64,000 nt of DNA from Ashinkailepas kermadecensis (lineage: Eukaryota > Arthropoda > Thecostraca > Neolepadidae): contig JAOTOM010002632.1 in assembly GCA_034440615.1 (NCBI GenBank), positions 48,116-112,115 on the forward strand, written 5' to 3'. Each line of letters starts with the position of its first letter. Position 1 is the first letter of the stretch. This document shows positions 1 through 11,543 of the stretch, one piece after another. The position numbers and the translations under genes are program-made. The notes beneath the pieces are model-generated. The model was not told the DNA's origin. It ran no database searches and saw only the letters and a program-made list of their open reading frames with translations.

Positions 1-344
1 TTTATTTCTTTTTTCAAACCGTTTCCAACTTAAAATTCAAACTAACCAACCTAACCAAACCTAACCCATTTGTTTGCTTTATGGAGGCAAGTATGTGTAA
101 AAACTTGCCTTGTTCCTACCTTAAAGCACAATAATACCAACTGGATATGGTATGAGTCGTCTGAAATTCATAACAAAAGACTCTGATTTCTTATCGGAAT
201 GTATCCATTCCTGGCGCGTTCGTTTGCCAGGCTGAAAGTACAGTCAGAATATCCAGGCGTCATAATGTTCAGACATCAGAATGTCCAACAGGCAAGAAGA
301 TTCGGGTATGGCGGAATGTCCAAGGGGTAGGATGTTCAATGCAA
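1..344. other. No gene seen at left edge
   Basis: AT-rich non-coding DNA. A short degenerate CCTAA-like stretch lies at about 40-68 and phrases around TCAGAATGTCCA recur weakly at 240-330. I see no open coding segment and no RNA gene. Confidence 0.5.
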
Positions 345-500
345 CAGAATACTTTCCCCAATAATTTCAACTTTTAACATGGGAAATGAAATAAATGAGC
401 AACACGTGTTCAAACCCTATGGAGTGAACCCCAATACCATTTGGGCCCGTCCATTGCCTTCATGTATTGTGCCCCCCACCCCCGATAATTTTCAGAAATA
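345..500 (-). repeat. Dispersed G-run repeat, copy 1
   Basis: On the minus strand this reads TTTCTGAAAATTATCGGGGG, then a GGGG-rich tract, then phrases such as ATACATGAAGGCAATGG and CTCCATAGGG, and ends near AAAGTTGAAATTATTGGGG. The same order of phrases is found at 9596-9702 (+), 21046-21180 (+) and, more diverged, 27838-27990 (-). This marks a mobile or mobilised family. No coding capacity is visible. Confidence 0.6.
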
Positions 501-518
501 AATACACGTATGCAGGAG

Positions 519-714
<196 letters not shown>

Positions 715-882
715 ATATATTTATATGTATGTATGTAGCGAAGCGCGAGCGTACCAGCGTGCTCGTCGGTCCACTGCTGTACGCGAGTGGACGACTACAG
801 TCATACATGTAACAAAAGTTCACCCTTTGGCGCAAGATGGCAGTGTCACTCTCGTGCTTAAATATGTAAATTGGAGCTCGTT

Positions 883-985
883 TATCTGCTTATCTCTAAT
901 GCTCTGTGACTCTAATGCTCTGCAGGTGACGATGATGCTGCTATAGTGGTGCATGCAAACCAACAGCGAGTCTGCCTGTCCGCAG
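883..985 (+). repeat. Partial tandem duplication of GK5 intron-exon junction
   Basis: The last bases of the intron and the first ~35 bases of the GK5 exon are present twice, 60 bp apart. The degenerate copy has a CTGCAG acceptor-like site ending at 925 and exon-like sequence 926-960. The genuine copy has CCGCAG ending at 985 and exon from 986. Both read GTGACGATGA then a CTGCT-TGGTGCATGCA core. The upstream copy carries TAG in the reading frame used by the true exon, so using it would end translation. A smaller duplication (TCTAATGCTCTG twice, 893-923) precedes it. Confidence 0.8.
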
Positions 986-2074
986 GTGACGATGAGACTG
1001 CTCTGGTGCATGCAGAACGTGGCGGCTCTGAAGGCGGACCAGGCGCTGTTCGGCACCATTGACAAGCTCCTGCTGCACAAGCTGACCGGTGGCCGGCTGC
1101 ACGTGAGTGACGTTACCAACGCTGCTGCCACCGGCTTCTTCGACCCGTACCTGATGTGCTGGTCGGGCTACACCCGCACGCTGCTCGGTGTGGCGCCGGT
1201 CAGCCTGCTGCCGCGCGTGGTGTCCAACACGCACTCGTTCAGCGCGACGGCGCCGTCGCTGCTGAGCGCGGCCGTGCCGATCGGCTGCGTGATCGGCGAC
1301 CAGAGCGCGTCGCTGTGCGGCTCCGGCTGTCTGCGGCACGGCGACATCGCCGTCACGCTCGGCACCGGCTCCTTCCTGGACGTGAACACCGGCGGCCGGC
1401 CGCACGCGTCCCTGCACGGCGTCTACCGGTGTGTGGGCTGGCAGCGCGGGGACCAGCTGGTGTTCATGGCCGAGGGCTCGGCCGGCGACACGGCCTTCAG
1501 TGTGCGGCTGTGGGGCTCCCAGGTGGGTATGTACGCCGACGTCGAGGAGACCGCCACGCTGGTCGCCTCCGTGCCGGACTCGGCCGGCCGGTTCGTGCCG
1601 GCCTTCTCCGGCCTGGCGGCGCCCGTCAACGACTTCAAGGCATCGGCCGGCTTCATCAGTGTGACGACAGCCACCACGCGCGCGCACATGACTGTGGCGC
1701 TGCTGCAGGTCATCGTGTTCCGGCTGCGCCAGCTGCAGACCGGTCTGCAGGAGGAGGTGGCCTTTCCGCTGCGACACGTGCGCTTGGCCGGCGGCGTCGC
1801 CAACAACGATGTGGTGTGTCAGATGGCTGCCGACGTGCTAGGCGTGCGGCTGGAGCGTGTCCAGGACTTCGAGACGTCGGCGTGGGGCGCCGCTGCGCTG
1901 GCCGGTATCGCCGCCGGCGTGTGGCAGGACGACCAGGAGGTGGCCGCGCTGCGCACCGTCGAGCGTGTGTTTGAGCCGGATCAGGAGCGGGGCGCACACC
2001 TTCGCCGAGAGATGGAAGACTGGGAGAAGGTGGTGAGCCGCTTCAGCAAGTGGTACACGAAAGATGGCCAGTGA
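986..2074 (+). CDS. GK5: Glycerol kinase 5-like FGGY kinase, 3' exon
   Basis: This is the C-terminal two thirds of a carbohydrate kinase of the FGGY family, closest by eye to animal glycerol kinase 5. The exon starts after the CCGCAG acceptor in phase 0 and runs 363 codons to TGA at 2072. Recognisable landmarks in order are a LLHKLTGG segment ending the N-terminal lobe, SNASTTG-like DVTNAAATGFFDPY, the GDQSASL turn, the nucleotide-site loop GDIAVTLGTGSFLDVNTGG, AEGSAGD, PAFSGLAAPVND, and the adenosine-binding LAGGVANND. It ends WYTKDGQ, as GK5 proteins typically end near WY. The family phosphorylates glycerol or a related polyol with ATP in the cytosol; the substrate of GK5 is less settled. 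The 5' exons lie outside the window to the left. No frame breaks are seen, and codon use is strongly GC-rich compared with the flanks. A sedoheptulokinase was considered, but the DPYxMCWSG-type motif fits GK5 better. Confidence 0.88.
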   Translation: MTMRLLWCMQNVAALKADQALFGTIDKLLLHKLTGGRLHVSDVTNAAATGFFDPYLMCWSGYTRTLLGVAPVSLLPRVVSNTHSFSATAPSLLSAAVPIGCVIGDQSASLCGSGCLRHGDIAVTLGTGSFLDVNTGGRPHASLHGVYRCVGWQRGDQLVFMAEGSAGDTAFSVRLWGSQVGMYADVEETATLVASVPDSAGRFVPAFSGLAAPVNDFKASAGFISVTTATTRAHMTVALLQVIVFRLRQLQTGLQEEVAFPLRHVRLAGGVANNDVVCQMAADVLGVRLERVQDFETSAWGAAALAGIAAGVWQDDQEVAALRTVERVFEPDQERGAHLRREMEDWEKVVSRFSKWYTKDGQ

Positions 2075-4017
2075 CGAAGGACTGCCGAGGTCCGGGCCGA
2101 CACAAAAAGCCGGCCACAGGTGTCCCGACAGTCGGGCGCAGCTGGCATGCCGCGCCTATTGGCAGCCTCTGCACGAGAGCCATCCGGCCACGCCAGCCGT
2201 CTGGGCATGAGAGAGTGAGAGCCACTGGCCTGGGCAGAGCCCGACTTTGACATGATCATGCCCGGCTCGACATCCGACGGTCCTTCGTATCGCGATTGTT
2301 GCAATGCTCCCAGAGCACACCTGTTGTTGGCCCGTCGGTGATGCGAGCGTGCTGTTTTGCAGCGAGTGAGCAGTGGTTTCTAGCGTCGTGTAGCAGTCAA
2401 TATTGTGCAATCAAGTGCACGTTGCGCAGCTGGAAGAAGGAATGGCATCTCAAACTGTGAGATGTCAAAATGGCAGGGAATTTCCGAATCGTACAAATGG
2501 TATCTAGCGTGTGCGGACTTACCTTCTCAGTCGTTCCTGCGGGTTATGGGTCGTTTTTGCATGCTCGCTGTCCATCAGAGTGCGCAGTCGTCCACTGCGG
2601 GGACGGGGAGGCGGGCTCTGCTCACGCCTGACCAGTGCGCAGTCTTCCACCTTCTGGACGGCGAAGTGGGTTCAAAGACAACAAAGTTTTCAAAGGAGCA
2701 ACAAAGTTTAACGCATCGTTGCACGCATCGTGTGTGGAACAAAACTATTTATTCCAGATGTGAGATGTGGTAAACTAGAAGTTCACAAATGTGTCAACAC
2801 TACATATGATGGTCGCACAACAATAGCGTAAGCAGTGTACGTTGAGTGTAATCAGCTGGTAACAAGGCCTATTTTTAAACGTTATTTTGCGGTAGCAAAA
2901 TACAGATATTCCTAACCAGCACACGTGGCTGGCCAAATGGTCATCCGAGCATTCTTTTGCTTTGGAAAGAATCTGAAGTGATTGTATCTGTTCGATACGT
3001 TTAGTTCTCTGTCGGCGTGGATTTGTGTGATGCATTGAAGTTTTCCAGTCGCTGGTTACTTGTGATCACATGTCGTTGAAATGATGCATTCATTAGTTCC
3101 GTTAGTTCTTCTTCAGGAATTGCTCGGTCATGTCACTGTGGCAGGTGAAAAACCAACCATGAGCAGCGCAGGTTCACTGTTTGGGTGTGTCCATTTTGAT
3201 TAGGGTTTTGTCTAAGTTGTTCGAGTAGAAAAGGTCGAAACATTGACAGAGTTTGATGATTAAGTCAGTGTGTCCTGACACTGTGATCGCACATATGTAT
3301 GATGTATGTTGCCTGTAATATATAAATATTCCAGGTTAGTAATTTTAAAAACAAAATGTGATGGTTTCGTGATGCCCTGCAACGGTGTTGACGACTACAC
3401 GGGAGTTTCCAGGCTGAAGTGTGTGGTGCTCTCATAACACCTTCCAATAGCATCAGAAACCACATGCAATACTCCATTAAACTACATCCAATACTCCATT
3501 CAAAATATGTGGTGCTCTTGTGAGAGCTCACAATGGTGTCCGAACCGCAGTAAGGTTCTCGGATATTCTTGAAGGGTGCCAGTCAAAGTTCTTGGAGAAG
3601 CCACACAACTATCTCGGAAACCGACGAATATTCTCGGACGAGAACATCTCTCTTGAGAACCTTTGGGTTCTCATTTGAGAACTTGTGGTGCTCGAACGAA
3701 GCCTTGCAGTGGTCTTCAAGACTGCCCGTAGTTCTCAAATGTGTGTGAGTGTAATAGCAGAATAGTGGACATCGTGTACATGGTGCGCAGTATGTTGCAG
3801 ATTAATCAATGATGAATGAATCGAGCCGTGACCATGGCTAGAAGTTTGCTGTTTTCTTTGGATTATGAATCAAGTATGAAGCGGTGCATTTCAATAGATG
3901 ATTGTTGTGATATTCTGCTGTTAACTATGGAAGCATGATAACACAGAAATAATTATTGTCTGATAGAAGTTTAATTTTTCCTTGCATTCCAATTCAACGG
4001 ATTTCAAGAACATGATG
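2075..4017. other. Downstream flank of GK5, no further gene recognised
   Basis: The first ~600 bp is GC-rich and may be 3' UTR. The rest becomes AT-rich. A degenerate run of phrases around TTCTCGGATATTCTTGA and TTGAGAACC occurs at 3550-3720. No canonical AATAAA lies close to the stop, and no coding domain is recognisable on either strand. Confidence 0.5.
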
Positions 4018-4800
4018 TAGGATAGACCGGGTTAGTTGATACATGGGATGGTTGGGACAACAGTGTTTATTCCAAAATACAAAGTCGATTTCCATGGCTA
4101 CCATATATGTTGCTACTGGCACCCTTTTGAGCTTAAGGGTGCTTCGACCAAAGCGTGATCATTTAGCACTACTGGCAACCACTTCTCGAGGAAAAACAAG
4201 CGCAAGTCCTTTCGACGCTCGATTCTGAAATGGTGAAAATGTGGCACATTTTTTTTTAGCGAAAGTAAAATGTAAATGCCTGTGCGTTGCCCTTGGCTTA
4301 TAATATATCCCTCATCTGCTAACTTATTAGATGTCTTTCATCAGTACCTCCTTCTCTTGGTTTCAAAACGGTGAAATGCTTTTTTCGCATGCCGCTACAC
4401 TGTACTCGCAATGTTCGTAACATGTGTTAGGGGAGACCTGGTCTAGTTGATCACGGGATGGTTGGTACAACAGCATTTTCTCCAAAAGTATGAAGCTGGT
4501 TGCCATGGCTACCACACATCTCGCTCCTGGCACCCTCTTCTCATGGCAAAAACAAGCGCAAGTTATTTCGACGCGAGGCTCGAAATAGGCATTGGGCGAA
4601 GCACAATGATGACGATGTGGCACAATTTGGAGCAAAAGCAAAATTTAAATGCCTGTGCTTCGCCCTTCATTTATAATTTGTCCCACAGTTGCTAACCTTT
4701 TAGGTGTTGGTTATCATTACCATGTTCTCTCAGCTTTGCAACGGTGAAATGCTTTTGTCATTGCCGCTACATTGTATTCGCAACGTCGCATAACATTTTG
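4018..4800. repeat. Direct tandem duplication, ~400-bp units
   Basis: Two diverged copies lie head to tail: about 4018-4423 and 4424-4800. Matching landmarks are the GGGATGGTTGG start (4045 and 4456), CCATGGCTACCA (4094 and 4503), AAAACAAGCGCAAGT (4193 and 4549) and the closing GGTGAAATGCTTTT (4370 and 4744). Non-coding; probably a duplicated short mobile element. Confidence 0.7.
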
Positions 4801-5164
4801 CAGCCTATACCAGAAAACCTGTGAGGTAAATTGACACAGCCTGTTTGAACTTAATCAGTCGGTATCAACATCAGCCTGTATCACTATTTTGGCGACTGGT
4901 AATAAAATAAAATAACCCCAGAATTACTTGTTTTATTTAGGTGTTTCCTCACACTGTTTCAGGAGAATACTGTTCAATATTTCTACCAGCATCTCTCATC
5001 ACAGGGAAAGAAATTGAACGAAGAGAAAGGTACAGCGGCATAATAAATGTTTGCACATTCAATAAATGGCATAAACCATGAGCTATGATCAGCCAGGACT
5101 CAAACCAGTATTATTACTGTTAGCATGAAGTACGCACCTTTCAAAAGACGTAAACTAATACCAG

Positions 5165-5166
<2 letters not shown>

Positions 5167-5253
<87 letters not shown>
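5167..5253. repeat. (TA)n microsatellite
   Basis: Nearly perfect TA dinucleotide run of about 85 bp. Its flanks are unique AT-rich DNA without recognisable genes. Confidence 0.97.
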
Positions 5254-5906
5254 ACATGAAATAATGATTTTCGCCCAAAGCGTAGCTGTAGGATAAACCT
5301 GATGGTCAATAGAGCTATATAGATCATGAGATCTCCATTAGAACTATATTGTTGGAACTAAATGTTTCGTTACATTGCGTAACATCTGCAGGAGCAAAAC
5401 AGTAAAGTAATGGCGATACAAAAACACAGAGTTATACATCATTCATACAGTGACTAAAAACACACGGATACAAGACGAAGCACGATCCTTTTCATTTATC
5501 AATCCCTACTGCCAGCTGAAACCTATCGTACGATTTTTAGCGGAAAAGATGATGCCATGGCATATAGGCTGCGGGGTAAATTGATAGAGCATCCATGCCC
5601 CAGCCTAAATACCATGAATACCATGTGTAGAATGGACAAAAGTATTCATGTCTATATTAGTAAAAATTGTTGACGGACCATACAATACTTTTTGTGTGTT
5701 TGTGTTTGCAGAAGTAGTCATGTAGAGACCCATTTAATGTAAAATACCTAGCTTAATGTTTGCTTCAGTTTACAAATTACATGCACAACTTATCATTACT
5801 ATATTAATGGTAGTTTTTCCAAACAATTGTGATCAGAAACTTTTTATCTTAGCCACCATTATTACTGGATCTGCCCCTGGATCTGTGGAATCCATGTTCT
5901 GTTTCA

Positions 5907-5910
5907 ATAT

Positions 5911-5959
<49 letters not shown>

Positions 5960-5972
5960 TATATATATATAA
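5907..5972. repeat. (AT)n microsatellite
   Basis: AT dinucleotide run interrupted by AGAT at both ends. The interval 5254-5906 between this and the previous run holds no recognisable gene. Confidence 0.95.
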
Positions 5973-6089
5973 TATCTGTTACCCATAACATCCTCAGCAA
6001 TATCGACCATCATCAAGAATGAAAAAATATCACTGATAAAGCCTAGAAACATAGTTTTCTTATCTGTGATATAAGGAAAAATTACACGT

Positions 6090-6380
6090 CATCAAGAAAG
6101 GACCAGGGAGGCCAGCGCTGTTTTGGGAAGCCCAGGCAGTGGCGAATACCGAGAGATCTGGAGGCATGTACCCCTCATGGAAGGTGGTGCCCCTCCGGCC
6201 AGGAAAAGGCTCCCCTCCGGGAAGGCTCAAGTGCATGCTTACCTCAAAACTTTCTGCCAGATGCACTCCCGGGGGAAACAGCTGTGAATTTTCGGAACCA
6301 AAGAAATAAAGCGGGGAAAATCCGAGGACATTTTGTTCTGGGGAGGGGGTACAGTGAGGTTTTTTCCTCACCTCATTTGG
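6090..6380. repeat. Dispersed CCCCTCCGG-type repeat fragment
   Basis: Phrases such as CTCCGGGAAGGCTCAAGTGC and TGCACTCCCGGGGG resemble those at 20830-21530 and 43310-43830 (CTCCGGGATGGCTCGAGTGC and relatives). It looks like a diverged fragment of a mobile family with many C/G runs. Confidence 0.5.
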
Positions 6381-6578
6381 GTGCCTCGGACCACCCCTTC
6401 CTCAAAGCGATCTGATTCGCTCACAAGGAAAGAAATCGTCCCACGTAGTTGTCCTCTCATTTGCTAATAGGGTCACGTCAACAGTCGGGAACAGTAAACC
6501 GGATTGTGCATGCGCATTACACCCTTGGCTAACGCCAAGGGTGTGATTTTTCTGCGATATGGTGCGACGTCATGTGAC

Positions 6579-9500
6579 CAGGGGCGTCACCACCGGGGGG
6601 GGGGGGGGGTCACGAAATGCCCCCAGGATTACAAAGGATGCCCAAGACGGGCAAGGAGGCCTCATAAAATGGGAGGAGACCCTAAGACGGAAGAGAAAGC
6701 CAGTGGATATGAGATGAGGTTTCGGAAACGTAAAAGGAGGCCCCAAGACGGGTAAGGCTCCACCAAAATGGAAAAGGATGATCCCGAGACGTAGCAAGAG
6801 GCACCTAATTCGAAAGAGGATGCCACAAACATTGGAAATGAGGCCCATTATGAACGAGGAGGCCCCTAAAGTAGAAGAGGAAGGCCATCGGATAAGAGAG
6901 ATGGCTCTTGGGCGGAAAAGAAGGTCACTAGACGGGTAAGAAGGTACCCAGGAAATGACGAGGCCACTGATATAGAAAAGGATGCTTGTAATTTGGAAGA
7001 GGAGGCACCTGAGGGAGAAGAGGAGTCCACCAGGAGATAAGAGGCCATCCTTAAGATGGGCAAAGCTCGAATCAAAACACGGAGCAGGAGGTCCCCAAGA
7101 CGTGGGAGGAGGCCCCTAATCTGGAAAAGGAGGCCTCTAGAAGAGAAAAGAAGGTCCTTGCAGTACCAAAAAGAAGGTATGATGGACGAACAGACATCCA
7201 GACCGGAAAGGAGGCCCCATAATATGAGACGAGGACCCTAAGCAGCGAGAGGAGGCCCCTAATTTGCAAGAGTAAGCCCTTAAGAAATGACACGAGGCCC
7301 CCGTACTCAAAAGGATTCTCTAAGACGAGTAAGCAGACAGTCATGATAGAGGAGGCCCATAACACGTGAGAGTCGACATCTAATTTGGAAAAAGAGATTC
7401 CAAGGAGACGAAAAGAGGTCCCAGGACACACGAGAAGTCTCCCAAGACGGGTAATTAGGCCCTCAGGATAAAATGGGAGGCCCCAAAGACAGGCAATGAG
7501 CCCCCCAAAAGCCAGATCAGGTCCATAAGAAGCAGTGCATGGCGATATGGAGGAGACACCAGGATATTGGAGAAGATCCCCAAGACGAAAAACCGAGACG
7601 GATAAGGAGCCGCCCAGGTTAGACAAGGAGGCCCCCGATGCGTGACAGGAGATTCCTGATTTGGAAAAGGATTCCCAGAACTTGGAATGGACGCCCTCTC
7701 TCCACTTTCCCCAATATGGAAGAGGAGGCTCCCAAGATAAGATATGAGTGATTTTCCCCGCAGGCAAGAGGAGGCTCCAAGACGAGTAAGAAGGCCTCTG
7801 CAGGAATGAGAGAAGGTCACTGAGATAGGAAAGGAGGCCCCTAATTTGGAAAAGGAGGCCCCTAGGAGAGGAAAAGTCTACCAGAACGCAATATCACACT
7901 CGCAAGAGAGGAAAATATTGGCTTCAAACACAGATGAGAAGGCCTTCAAAACGTTAGAGGTCTCTAATTCGGAAAAAGGGGTCCTCAAGAAGGGGGTAGG
8001 AGGTTCCAGAGCTGAGGAAATAGTCGCCAAAGATGGACAAGGAGGCCCCCAGGTTAGAAAAGGAGGAAGGCAGTGAGATAGGGGGTGAGGATCCGGAGAC
8101 GCAGAAGGCCCCAAATGTGGGTAAAATTCCCCCAGGACAGAAGCTGGAGTTGCCGAAACGTAACAGGAGGCACCAAATTCGGAAGAGAAGGCCACAATAT
8201 TGGAAAGGAAGTCCCATGATGGAAGAGGAGGCCTCTGAGATAGGAAAGGAAGGCTATAAGATAAGAGAGAGAGAGAGAAAGATGGCTCCCGAGCGCGGGA
8301 GGAGTCCCCAAGATGGGCAAGAAGGTCACCAAGAAATGAGAAGGCCACTGAATAAGAAAGGATGTTCCTAGCTTGGACGATCGGGTCCCTGTGGAAGAAG
8401 AGGAGTCAACCAGGACATAAAAGGCCACCCGAAGATAGGAAGGAGGATCAAAACACTAAGAAGGAGGAAACTACAGTGAGAGGTGGCCTCTAGTTTGGAA
8501 CAGAAGGCCTCTAGAAGAGAAAAGGATTCCCCCGCCGGACTCGAGAAGAGTCCCTCAAGATGGGTTAGGATGTCCCCAGGACCGAATGAAAGGAAGCCCC
8601 AGGAAATGAGGAGGCCCTTAAGGTGAGAGTGGTAGGAGGTAGGTAAAGAAGTGTGGTTCACAAAATTGAAGAAGCCCCCCACCCCTCAAGGCGGGTAAGG
8701 CGTCTCCAGGACGGCAGGATAAAGGAGGAGGCCCACGAGGCGTTGCAAGAGGCCATAATTTGGCAGAGAAGGCCCCTGGAATATGAGCGGATGCCCCAGG
8801 CCATGGTAAAGGGGCCACAGGATGTGAGAGAGGCCCTCTAAGGCGGGAGAGGAGGACCATGGAACATGGAGGAGGGTGGACACAGGATACTTCCAAAACC
8901 AGAAAGGAGGAGCCAGGAAATGAGACGAGGCCCCATAAGACGCGAGAGGAGGCCCATAATTTGCAAGAGGAATCCCTAAGAAATAGCATGAGGTGCCCAT
9001 ACGCAAGATGATTCCCTAATGTGGGCAAGTAGACAGTCAGGATGGAGGAGGCCGACAAGACGTGAGAGTAGGCACATGATTTGGGAGAAGTGATCTATAG
9101 GAGAGGAAAAAAGGCACAGGATGCACGAGAAGTCCCCCAAGACGAGTATGGAAGCTTGCAGGATAAAGGGGAGGCCCCCAAAACAAGAAATGAGGCCCCG
9201 ATAAAGTTAGATCACGTCCCTAGGAGACGGGGCACGGAGATGGCGAGGTGGCCCCAGGATATTTGAGAAGCCCCCAAGACGAAAAGGATGCCGCCGAGAC
9301 GGATAAGAAGCCACCAGGTTTGACGATGATCAAGCCCCAGAGCCGTGACAGAATGCCCCTAAGTTGGAAGAGGAGGCCCTTAGGGGAGAAGAGCTGTCCA
9401 CCAGGATTCAAGATCACACCCCTAAGTTAGGAAAAGAGGCTCCAAACACAGGAGGCATACAAAACGTAAGAGGAGGCACCTATTTTGGGAAAGGAAGCTT

Positions 9501-9700
9501 CAGGATGCAAGAGGAGCCACCCAATGCGGGTAACAAGACCACCAGCATAGAAAGGGAATCCCAAATATGGGTAAGGAGAATCCATCAGGGACGTTCATTT
9601 CTGGAAATTATTCAGGGGGCACAGAAGCACAGAGAGCGGAAATGGATTGAGGGAGGCACAATCAATAGGGTCCCATGTTAAAAGTTGAAATTATTGTGGA
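6579..9700 (+). mobile_element. Mobile element filled with degenerate 21-24-bp minisatellite
   Basis: It begins with the terminal phrase CAGGGGCGTCACCACCGGGG and a long G run, then holds about 3 kb of degenerate repeats whose core reads GGAGGCCCC followed by AAGACGGGTAAG, TAATTTGGAAA or similar. It ends by merging into the dispersed G-run family at 9596-9702. The first unit (about 6617) still carries CCCCAGGATTACAAAGGA, which is the reverse complement of the dominant unit at 41090-42500. The two arrays are therefore inverted relatives. Open frames within it are repeat artefacts. The termini resemble TIR ends of DNA transposons, but no transposase is present. Confidence 0.65.
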
Positions 9701-9702
9701 AA
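9596..9702 (+). repeat. Dispersed G-run repeat, copy 2
   Basis: Contains TTTCTGGAAATTATTCAGGG, the GATTGAGGGAGGCACA phrase and CCCATGTTAAAAGTTGAAAT, in the same order as the copies at 345-500 and 21046-21180. It forms the right boundary of the minisatellite array. Confidence 0.65.
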
Positions 9703-9848
9703 AAAGGTTTGAATTTGTGCCTAATACATTTGCGATCATTTTCAGACATGAATCTTATGTTATTCACATTGTGATATTCATCACGTTGTGTTCCCACTGC
9801 ATTGTGTTCCATTGTGTTGTATTCAATAGTGTTAATCACAAACAATAT

Positions 9849-9928
9849 CAATTGGTTGGTTATTTGGGTTTAGTTGCGCATCGACTGCGTTGGTCATACA
9901 GCGCCCATACAATTGTTAGATGGACAGC
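9849..9928 (-). mobile_element. Short LINE 3'-tail copy
   Basis: On the minus strand this reads CCATCTAACAATTG, GGGCGCTGTATGACCAACGC, AGTCGATGCG and an AAATAACCAACC tail. This matches the 3' end of LINE B (45412-45487) over about 75 bp. It is either a drastically 5'-truncated LINE insertion or a SINE-like tail. Confidence 0.7.
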
Positions 9929-10328
9929 TTAAGAGGATTGGTGCCAACAGTAACACACTTCACAATAAAGCGAAAAAGTTGTCATGAAGTTACCATACAC
10001 GAGTGGGCACTAATGCGCCATGTGAGATGAACAATAGCAAGCATAAACCATGACAGATATAGTTATTCTGACTTAAAATCATCCAGCGTGCTCAGCGCAT
10101 TGTTATGACTACTGTTGTACTAGCTAATTGTCTGATGGTTCCAGTTCTGATAAGTCTATTAAGTTTTTCACCAAGTCTCCCTAATCCGGGTTTATACTTT
10201 TTCGCTATACAGGTGGAGCAAACTAGGGCAGATACACTCACCTACAGCGCAATGTTCTATGGTATCCTTTACTATGGCTGGCCACTAGGAACGTGGGCTG
10301 TGCCGCTTCATACCAATAATTACTGGTA

Positions 10329-11456
10329 GGCTGCGCCGCTTTACAGTTATGCGTTGCATGACAGTCTATAAGATTCACCACTGCCAGGCCGTAGGTATTC
10401 GCTCGTGCGGTCGTCACGTGGTCATTTGCCCTGTAGCCATGCAGTGAGAAACACGCTGTTCCCGCCATGCATTCCTGAGTCGGCCAAACAACATTGGCAG
10501 TTCAGCACGCGGTCCACCACTGGACCCCAGAAGATAAGCAGCATTTGATCGCTGTGGATTTCGGACTTCGGCAACACAGAATGAGCTGGAAATGTTGGAA
10601 GGAGCTCGGTTGCAAAGGATGTAGCGAAAGGAGAGGGGAGGTTTATCATGTCAACGAAGCATTCTTTTACCCTAAAATAATAATACAATCTCTATTTTTT
10701 ACACTTTTTAGACATTTAGTTCGAATTCTTGCTGGGGTGGCTTTATAAACTATGATCAAATTGCTAAGCAGGCCTTGTTGCGTGAGCCCTGGCCGCATCA
10801 CCCGACCCATGAATTGTAGTTCTATAGTAAAAATTTGCAAAACGCTCCACGTGCCGCTAAGGCATTCACACGGCCACCCCGGTAGCTCGCTCTCGACATT
10901 ATCGTGCCAGTTTCCAACTGACCCTCCCAGCCAGGGACTAAAAACGAGCGCGTGAAGCGACTCCAACCCCGTCTTGTCAGGACAGGGGAGACCAGCGCAG
11001 GCCAGTGCCCAAGTCAACTGAGCTACCGGGGCGGCAAATTCCAGGGCGGCACTTGCTTGCTTAAATCAGATTCATTGACAAACCGATTAATAACGATTAA
11101 AATAGACCTGTGTCATTGGTAATCATACATTTTTCACCATACGGCCTATACTGTGTGATAAATAATTATGTATTGTGTATACATTGTGCGCTGTATTGGA
11201 AGCGACATATTCATATTTCTACGCGGATAAAATATTACTTCAAGTGGATACCATCCAACTATTTTACAATAAGAAGCGTTTAGTTTACATTGTTTCAGCA
11301 CTAAATGTAACCGAGCCATCCGTCATTCTTGGTGCGCCGCTTCACAGTCAGGCGTTACGTGATAGTCTACCAGATTGACCATGGGCCAGTGTCCATGGAT
11401 GGAAATCTGCCTCTTCGATGTTCACGTGACCATTTGCTCTGCAGCCTTTAAGAGGA
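10329..11456. repeat. ~120-bp direct repeats flanking the left inverted-repeat arm
   Basis: The segments 10329-10445 and 11334-11456 are diverged direct repeats. Both start GCGCCGCTT-ACAGT and continue GACAGTCTA/GATAGTCTA, AGATT and CACGTG-CATTTGC-CTG-AGCC. They bracket the 10518-11345 arm, which gives the locus a terminal-repeat-like layout. Confidence 0.5.
10518..11345 (-). mobile_element. tRNA-headed repeat element, minus-strand copy
   Basis: On the minus strand this copy contains a tRNA-like head (about 11030-10965: CGGTAGCTCAGTTGACTTGG, then GGTTGGAGTCGC). It continues through GAGCGAGCTACCGGGGTGGC, CTACAATTCATGGGTCGGGT, AAAGCCACCCCAGCAA and AATGAGCTGGAAATGTTGGA. The same ordered sequence occurs at 14316-15155 on the plus strand, so the two copies form an inverted repeat about 3 kb apart. 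It has no coding capacity. The homology extends about 300 bp upstream of the tRNA-like head, so the head is internal, not terminal. Confidence 0.75.
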
Positions 11457-11543
11457 CATGCAGGTCAGTGATGTTACTGCATTTGCGCCTCAGTCGCACC
11501 GACAGCATTGGACCATTTATAACGGGGCTACCACTTAAATTAT

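Noticed and set aside
35..68. CCTAACC-like run resembling arthropod telomere repeat (TTAGG)
   Set aside because: Only a few degenerate units with varying spacers; not a telomeric or interstitial array.
6504..9681. Many 60-230-codon frames on both strands
   Set aside because: All fall inside the degenerate minisatellite element and have biased, repetitive composition.
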